Of a stretch of 64,000 nucleotides of DNA, positions 60,339 through 64,000 are shown one piece after another; position 1 is the stretch's first letter, and the number at the start of each line of letters is the position of its first letter. The DNA is taken from positions 22,918-86,917 of the forward strand of contig JAEDIJ010000005.1 in assembly GCA_016292515.1 (NCBI GenBank), read 5' to 3'. Origin of the DNA: Victivallaceae bacterium. Its GTDB lineage: Bacteria > Verrucomicrobiota > Lentisphaeria > Victivallales > Victivallaceae. The notes below the pieces were generated by a model. That model was given only the letters and a program-made list of their open reading frames with translations, did no database searches and was not told where the DNA came from. Position numbers and translations under genes: made by a program.

Positions 60339-61625
60339 TTAAAATTCCTCGATGCGGAGTTTGCGCACCGGAGAGAGATTGAAAGGCAACACGCTGATCT
60401 CGTCGAGTGCCTTGACGACGGCTTTCTCGCTGGCGGGGTGCGTCAATACGACCAATTCGGCGCAGTTCGTGCCGTTTTCCGGCTGAATGACGCTTGCGAG
60501 GTTGATCTTGTGCGAAGCGAGGATCTGCGAAACGCTGGCGACCACGCCGGGTTCGTCGCTGACCGTAAAGCGCAGATAGTAACGCGAAACGATCTCCTCC
60601 ATCGCGGCGAGACGGTCAAAAAGTTTTCCCTCGGTGAAAGCGGGGAGACGACGGACGGAGCCGGTCAAAATGTTGCGGCCGATGTCGACGAGATCGGCGA
60701 CCACCGCGCTCGCCGTCGCCGCGCGCCCCGCGCCGCGACCGTAGAAAAGCGTACGGCCGACCATATCGCCCTCGACCATCACGCCGTTGAAAACGTCGGA
60801 AATGTTGGCGAGCATCGCCTTTTTGGGGACGAGCGTCGGATGTACGCGCATTTCGACGGCGCCGTCGTTGTTTTTGATGATGCCGAGCAATTTCACGCGG
60901 TAGCCGAGCTCGTCGGCGTTGGCGATGTCGCGGCTGTCGAGATCGCGGATGCCTTCGACGTGAACGTCATCGGCGGCGAACCATTGCCCGTAGGCGAGCG
61001 AAGCGAGGATCGCCGTCTTGTGGGCGGTGTCGAAACCGTCGATGTCGAGCGACGGATTGGCTTCGGCATAACCGAGCTTCTGGGCGTCGGCGAGGACGGT
61101 GTTGAATTCGGCGTGCTCGCGCTCCATGCGGGTCAGAATGTAGTTGCAGGTGCCGTTGAGAATGCCGCAGATGCGGCCGATGCGGTTGGCGGCGAGACCT
61201 TCGCGAAGCGATTTCAAAATCGGAATACCGCCGCCGACACTCGCTTCATAAAAGAGATCGACGTGATTTTTTTCCGCCGCGGCAAAAAGTTCCGCGCCGT
61301 GATGCGCGAGCAACGCCTTGTTGGCGGTGACGACGCTTTTGCCGGCATTGAGGGCGTCGAGAATGACTTTTTTGGCAAACGTGGTGCCGCCGATCAATTC
61401 GACGACGACGTCCGCCGCCGCGATCGCCTGATTGCAGTCGGTGGTGAGTACGCCATCAGGAACCTTGACGCCGCGGTCGCGGACGATGTCGAGGTCGGCG
61501 ATTTTTTCGAGTTTGAGTTTCACTCCGGTACGGGTCGCCATCAAATCGGCGTTTTTGACCAGAATGTCCGCGACGCCGGCGCCGACGGTGCCGAACCCGA
61601 TGATACTGACTTTGATTTCTTTCAT
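60339..61625 (-). CDS. hom: Homoserine dehydrogenase
   Basis: A 428-residue NAD(P)-dependent enzyme. It has VSIIGFGTVGAGVADIL (nucleotide loop), TANKALLAHHGAELF, YEASVGGGIPILKSLREG and GILNGTCNYILTRM in the active site, LDIDGFDTAHKTAILA, and a C-terminal ACT domain (RFTVSDEPGVVASVSQILA) for threonine control. AGAGGAAA precedes the ATG. It is the first gene of a seven-gene leftward run after a strong promoter. Confidence 0.96.
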   Translation of the reverse strand: MKEIKVSIIGFGTVGAGVADILVKNADLMATRTGVKLKLEKIADLDIVRDRGVKVPDGVLTTDCNQAIAAADVVVELIGGTTFAKKVILDALNAGKSVVTANKALLAHHGAELFAAAEKNHVDLFYEASVGGGIPILKSLREGLAANRIGRICGILNGTCNYILTRMEREHAEFNTVLADAQKLGYAEANPSLDIDGFDTAHKTAILASLAYGQWFAADDVHVEGIRDLDSRDIANADELGYRVKLLGIIKNNDGAVEMRVHPTLVPKKAMLANISDVFNGVMVEGDMVGRTLFYGRGAGRAATASAVVADLVDIGRNILTGSVRRLPAFTEGKLFDRLAAMEEIVSRYYLRFTVSDEPGVVASVSQILASHKINLASVIQPENGTNCAELVVLTHPASEKAVVKALDEISVLPFNLSPVRKLRIEEF

Positions 61626-61677
61626 AATTTCCTCTGACTTTGGTTTCAGACAGTAAGACGCAATATGCTGATTTTAT

Positions 61678-61706
61678 AATATAGCACCATAACGCGCGCG
61701 CGTCAA
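61678..61706 (-). promoter_or_regulatory. Promoter of the hom operon
   Basis: Leftward TTGACG, 17-bp spacer, extended -10 TGcTATATT, about 55 bp before hom. The 14 bp around the -10 (GGTGCTATATTATA) are identical to those of the truB promoter. Confidence 0.75.
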
Positions 61707-61708
61707 TC

Positions 61709-62227
61709 CCCCTTAAAATCTCCTGCGCACCCGTAAGAGGGTGCGCCCCGCTTTGCGGCTTCGGTCGATTTTCGGGGGAGCCCCCGCGCTCTCGCGCATC
61801 CGTTCCTCGCTTCGCTCCGGTACTCGCGGCTTCGCGTAAGGTAGTTTTTACTTTTGCTTAAAATCCCCCATGCCCCCTTGAAATTCAGAGATGAGAGATG
61901 AGAGATGAGAGAGACTCGTGCAGATGTCAGTCTCGCGGACGCCGCCGCGAAATTTGCGGGGCAATGGGAATGGTGATCCTCCGTCGCTCTGCGAGCTATG
62001 GAGGACAGGGATTTGTGGGAGTTGTGGGAGTTGTGAGATAAGGCAAACCTGCGGAGTCCGGGACAAAACGCAAGTTGCAACTCTTACGTTAGAGATCGCG
62101 GAAGAGAGCGTATAGTCCCATATCTCCCACAGCTCTCACTCCTCCCAAAAATCCCACTGTATCGCGTCCTTTTCGCGCCAGCGGCGCGATGCATTGCTTC
62201 GCGTAGTGCGATCTCATCTCTCATCTC
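61709..62227. repeat. Intergenic repeat family, copy F (module 1 forward, module 2 inverted)
   Basis: Module 1 (61709-61884) is forward, with hairpin GCACCC/GGGTGC. After it, a GAGATGAGAGATGAG run opens a reverse-complement copy of module 2 with a short piece of module 3 (61890-62227). It closes with TCTCATCTCTCATCTC, so this copy has near-perfect inverted ends. It lies between hydF and hom; no gene is visible inside. Confidence 0.82.
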
Positions 62228-63442
62228 TCATCTCTTAAAAAAGACGCTCATTACGCGCGGCAAAACGCCGCGACAGGCGGAGATCGCCATGCCGTAGTTG
62301 GTGATGGGGACGTGATACTTTTGTGCGGTCTGTAAGCGGGAAAGGATCTCGCGGCGGCCGATCATACAGCCGCCGCATTGAATGACGAGAGCATAGTCGG
62401 AGAGATTTTCGGGGAAATCGTGACCGGAAAAAACGTCGAATGACAAATTTTTTCCGGTTTTCTGGCGGATGAGCCGGGGAATTTTGACGCGGCCGATGTC
62501 GTCGGAAGTGGCGTGATGCGTGCAGGCTTCGGCGATCAGAATTTTGTCGCCGTCTTGAAGATGATCGATTTTTTCCGCGCCGGAAGCGAGAATTGAAATG
62601 TCGCTCTTGGCGGCGGCGAGGAGAATGGAAAAAGTCGTGCAGGGAATATCCCTTTGCGTGTTGGCGACCATGAAGTCGACGACCTGGGAGTCGCAGACGA
62701 CGAGATCGGGGGAAACATTGAGCTTTTTGAGGGCTTCAATGTATTGAGATTCCTTAACGACAATGACGGCGGAATCGCCGTCGAGCGCGTCGCGGATCGC
62801 CTGAACCTGCGGTAAAATCAATCTGCCGCGCGGAGCTTGGATGTCGATCGGTACGATGAGGACGACGAGACTGCCGGGGGCGATGAATTTGCGGAGCATT
62901 GGCGGATTTTGGAGGAAATCGTCGGGAACGACTTCGATCAAAGCCGTTTTGAGCGCGGATAATATCGCGTCGCGCGTGTCGTAAAGGGCGGAAACGGAAA
63001 GAATTTGCGAAATGCCTTCCGAATGAATGACGGTTGAAAAATCTGTATCAGCGGGGGCTTCATCCCATTTGTTGACGATGACGATAATGGGAATTTTGTG
63101 CTCTTTGGCGGAAGAAACGATTTCCTTTTCCGCCGCGCCCCAAATGCCGGGGGTGGTAACGAGTAAAGCGACGTCGGCGCGTTGAAAGATTTTGCGGGTA
63201 CGTTCGACGCGCAGGGAGCCGATGGCGGAATCGTCGTCGAAGCCGGCGGTATCGAGAAAAACGACGGGGCCGAGGGGATGGAGTTCCATGGTTTTTTCGA
63301 CGACGTCGGTGGTAGTTCCGGGTTGAGGAGAAACGATCGAAACGTCCTGACCGGAAATTTTATTCAGCAGCGTCGACTTGCCGCAATTGGCTCTGCCGAA
63401 GAGCGCGATCTGCAACCGCAAAGATTTCGGTACTCCATCCAT
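62228..63442 (-). CDS. hydF: [FeFe]-hydrogenase maturation GTPase HydF
   Basis: A 404-residue scaffold for the H-cluster 2Fe unit. The N-terminal GTPase has G1 FGRANCGKSTLLN, G3 LDTAGFDD and G4 VNKWDEA. The C-terminal cluster site is Cys307-x-His309 (EACTHHATSDDIG) plus Cys356-x2-Cys359 (QCGGCM), the CxH...CxxC arrangement of HydF. It implies a [FeFe]-hydrogenase with HydE/HydG elsewhere. ATG 63442 follows AGGTG. Its stop abuts repeat F. Confidence 0.95.
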   Translation of the reverse strand: MDGVPKSLRLQIALFGRANCGKSTLLNKISGQDVSIVSPQPGTTTDVVEKTMELHPLGPVVFLDTAGFDDDSAIGSLRVERTRKIFQRADVALLVTTPGIWGAAEKEIVSSAKEHKIPIIVIVNKWDEAPADTDFSTVIHSEGISQILSVSALYDTRDAILSALKTALIEVVPDDFLQNPPMLRKFIAPGSLVVLIVPIDIQAPRGRLILPQVQAIRDALDGDSAVIVVKESQYIEALKKLNVSPDLVVCDSQVVDFMVANTQRDIPCTTFSILLAAAKSDISILASGAEKIDHLQDGDKILIAEACTHHATSDDIGRVKIPRLIRQKTGKNLSFDVFSGHDFPENLSDYALVIQCGGCMIGRREILSRLQTAQKYHVPITNYGMAISACRGVLPRVMSVFFKR

Positions 63443-63462
63443 AATCACCTCGCATTTTTCAT

Positions 63463-63490
63463 AATATACAGGTTTTTCACAAAAAATCAA
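63463..63490 (-). promoter_or_regulatory. Promoter of hydF
   Basis: Leftward TTGATT, 16-bp spacer, TATATT, about 20 bp before the start. It lies between hydF and the CRISPR array end. Confidence 0.55.
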
Positions 63491-63526
63491 AATAAAATCC
63501 CCAGTATTTCAAAAATCCGCAATTCA

Positions 63527-64000
63527 TGCCACACCCCACGGGCGTGGGGAAGACACGACGCCTTTGAGGCAACGCGCGCGGTGTTTAGAAACACCCCCAC
63601 GGGCGTGGGGAAGACCCGCCATAGGCGTTAGCATCGGCGGACTCGGTGGAAACACCCCCACGGGCGTGGGGAAGACTTTCTTTTCTTTATAAGGGGGATG
63701 CAAGGGGGAGAAACACCCCCACGGGCGTGGAGAAGACACAGCGTTGCATCCTGTTCGGGAAATTACAGCGGAAACACCCCCACGGGCGTGGGGAAGACTC
63801 TCGCACTCAATACCTCTTGCTTTTAGCCACGGAAACACCCCCACGGGCGTGGGGAAGACATTTCATCGGCACTTATTTCAACATTGCCGATAGAAACACC
63901 CCCACGGGCGTGGGGAAGACATCGCGGAGAACGCCGTCCAAGTGCCGTATTTGGAAACACCCCCACGGGCGTGGGGAAGACACGCCTTAACTCAGGTGGC
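63527..64000 (-). CRISPR. CRISPR array, type I-E-like, runs off the right edge
   Basis: Eight 28-bp repeats begin at 63527, 63588, 63649, 63710, 63771, 63832, 63893 and 63954. They have a strict 61-bp period, seven complete 33-bp spacers and a cut eighth (63982-64000). On the + strand the repeat begins GAAACACCCCC and ends GGGGAAGAC around a palindromic stem. Read on the minus strand it begins GTCTTCCCC and ends GTGTTTC, the shape of type I-E repeats. The repeat at 63527 is degenerate on its outer side, as leader-distal repeats are, so transcription is probably leftward from a leader beyond the window. The repeat at 63710 has one G-to-A change. No cas gene is in the window. Confidence 0.97.

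Noticed and set aside
63524-63990. Open frames across the CRISPR array (repeated HARGGVS and HGRGEDT)
   Set aside because: These are translations of the repeats.

Overview
The window looks like a chromosomal segment of an anaerobic, Gram-negative-type bacterium of the PVC superphylum. My best guess is Lentisphaerae (Victivallales-like) or a close relative. The reasons are: a four-gene prepilin-type cassette resembling the Verru_Chthon cassettes, with H/S-FTLIE N-termini; a MurA with Asp in place of the catalytic-loop Cys, as in chlamydiae; HydF (FeFe-hydrogenase maturation) and IorAB (2-oxoacid:ferredoxin oxidoreductase), which point to anaerobiosis; lipoproteins and signal-peptide proteins; and GH20 and GH29 glycosidases. 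The DNA is GC-rich with strong G/C third positions, so almost every real gene carries long spurious antisense ORFs. The lineage is an inference from gene content, not a measured placement.

Layout. 1-4.8 kb (+): end of purL, a compact sigma-70 factor, a TtcA-like PP-loop enzyme and the McsA-McsB protein-arginine kinase pair. 4.8-8.65 kb (-): dinG, a coiled-coil zinc-ribbon protein, ruvB. 8.8-17.5 kb (+): transketolase with an odd Cys/His/Asp tail, phosphohexomutase, an exported unknown, malic enzyme, murA and an exported parvulin. 18.2-26.1 kb (-): an operon-like run rpiB-glyA fusion / serS / aminotransferase / pyrH / ligand-binding lipoprotein / lepB, preceded by a tandem-ACT protein. 26.6-32.7 kb (-): tRNA-Asp, iorB-iorA-unknown-truB, a GH20 enzyme. 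32.8-35.4 kb (-): a hydroxyacid dehydrogenase, obgE, rpmA. 35.6-39.5 kb: a glycosyltransferase, an exported chaperone-like pair, and a DUF4143-type ATPase bracketed by two related 40-bp palindromes. 39.6-45.1 kb (-): the prepilin cassette behind a near-consensus promoter. 46-51.9 kb (+): DUF805, a ketopantoate-reductase-like protein, a Cys-rich exported protein, then membrane Ser/Thr kinase, ECF sigma factor, ZAS-type anti-sigma (kinase and anti-sigma each carry a one-base frameshift), a zinc ribbon and a radical-SAM enzyme. 52.4-61.6 kb (-): hom, aspartate kinase, proS, nifU, prfB, pfk and a GH29 fucosidase. 62.2 kb to the end: hydF and the leader-distal end of a type I-E-like CRISPR array.

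Two things stand out beyond the genes. First, six long intergenic spaces (at 17.5, 26.2, 33.8, 45.2, 51.9 and 61.7 kb) share one family of modular repeats. Their hairpins are kept by compensatory base changes between copies. Second, promoters are readable throughout: TTGnnn, 16-18 bp, TATATT or a close relative, often with an extended -10 TG. In several cases the -10 lies only 6-10 bases before the start codon, which suggests leaderless mRNAs.
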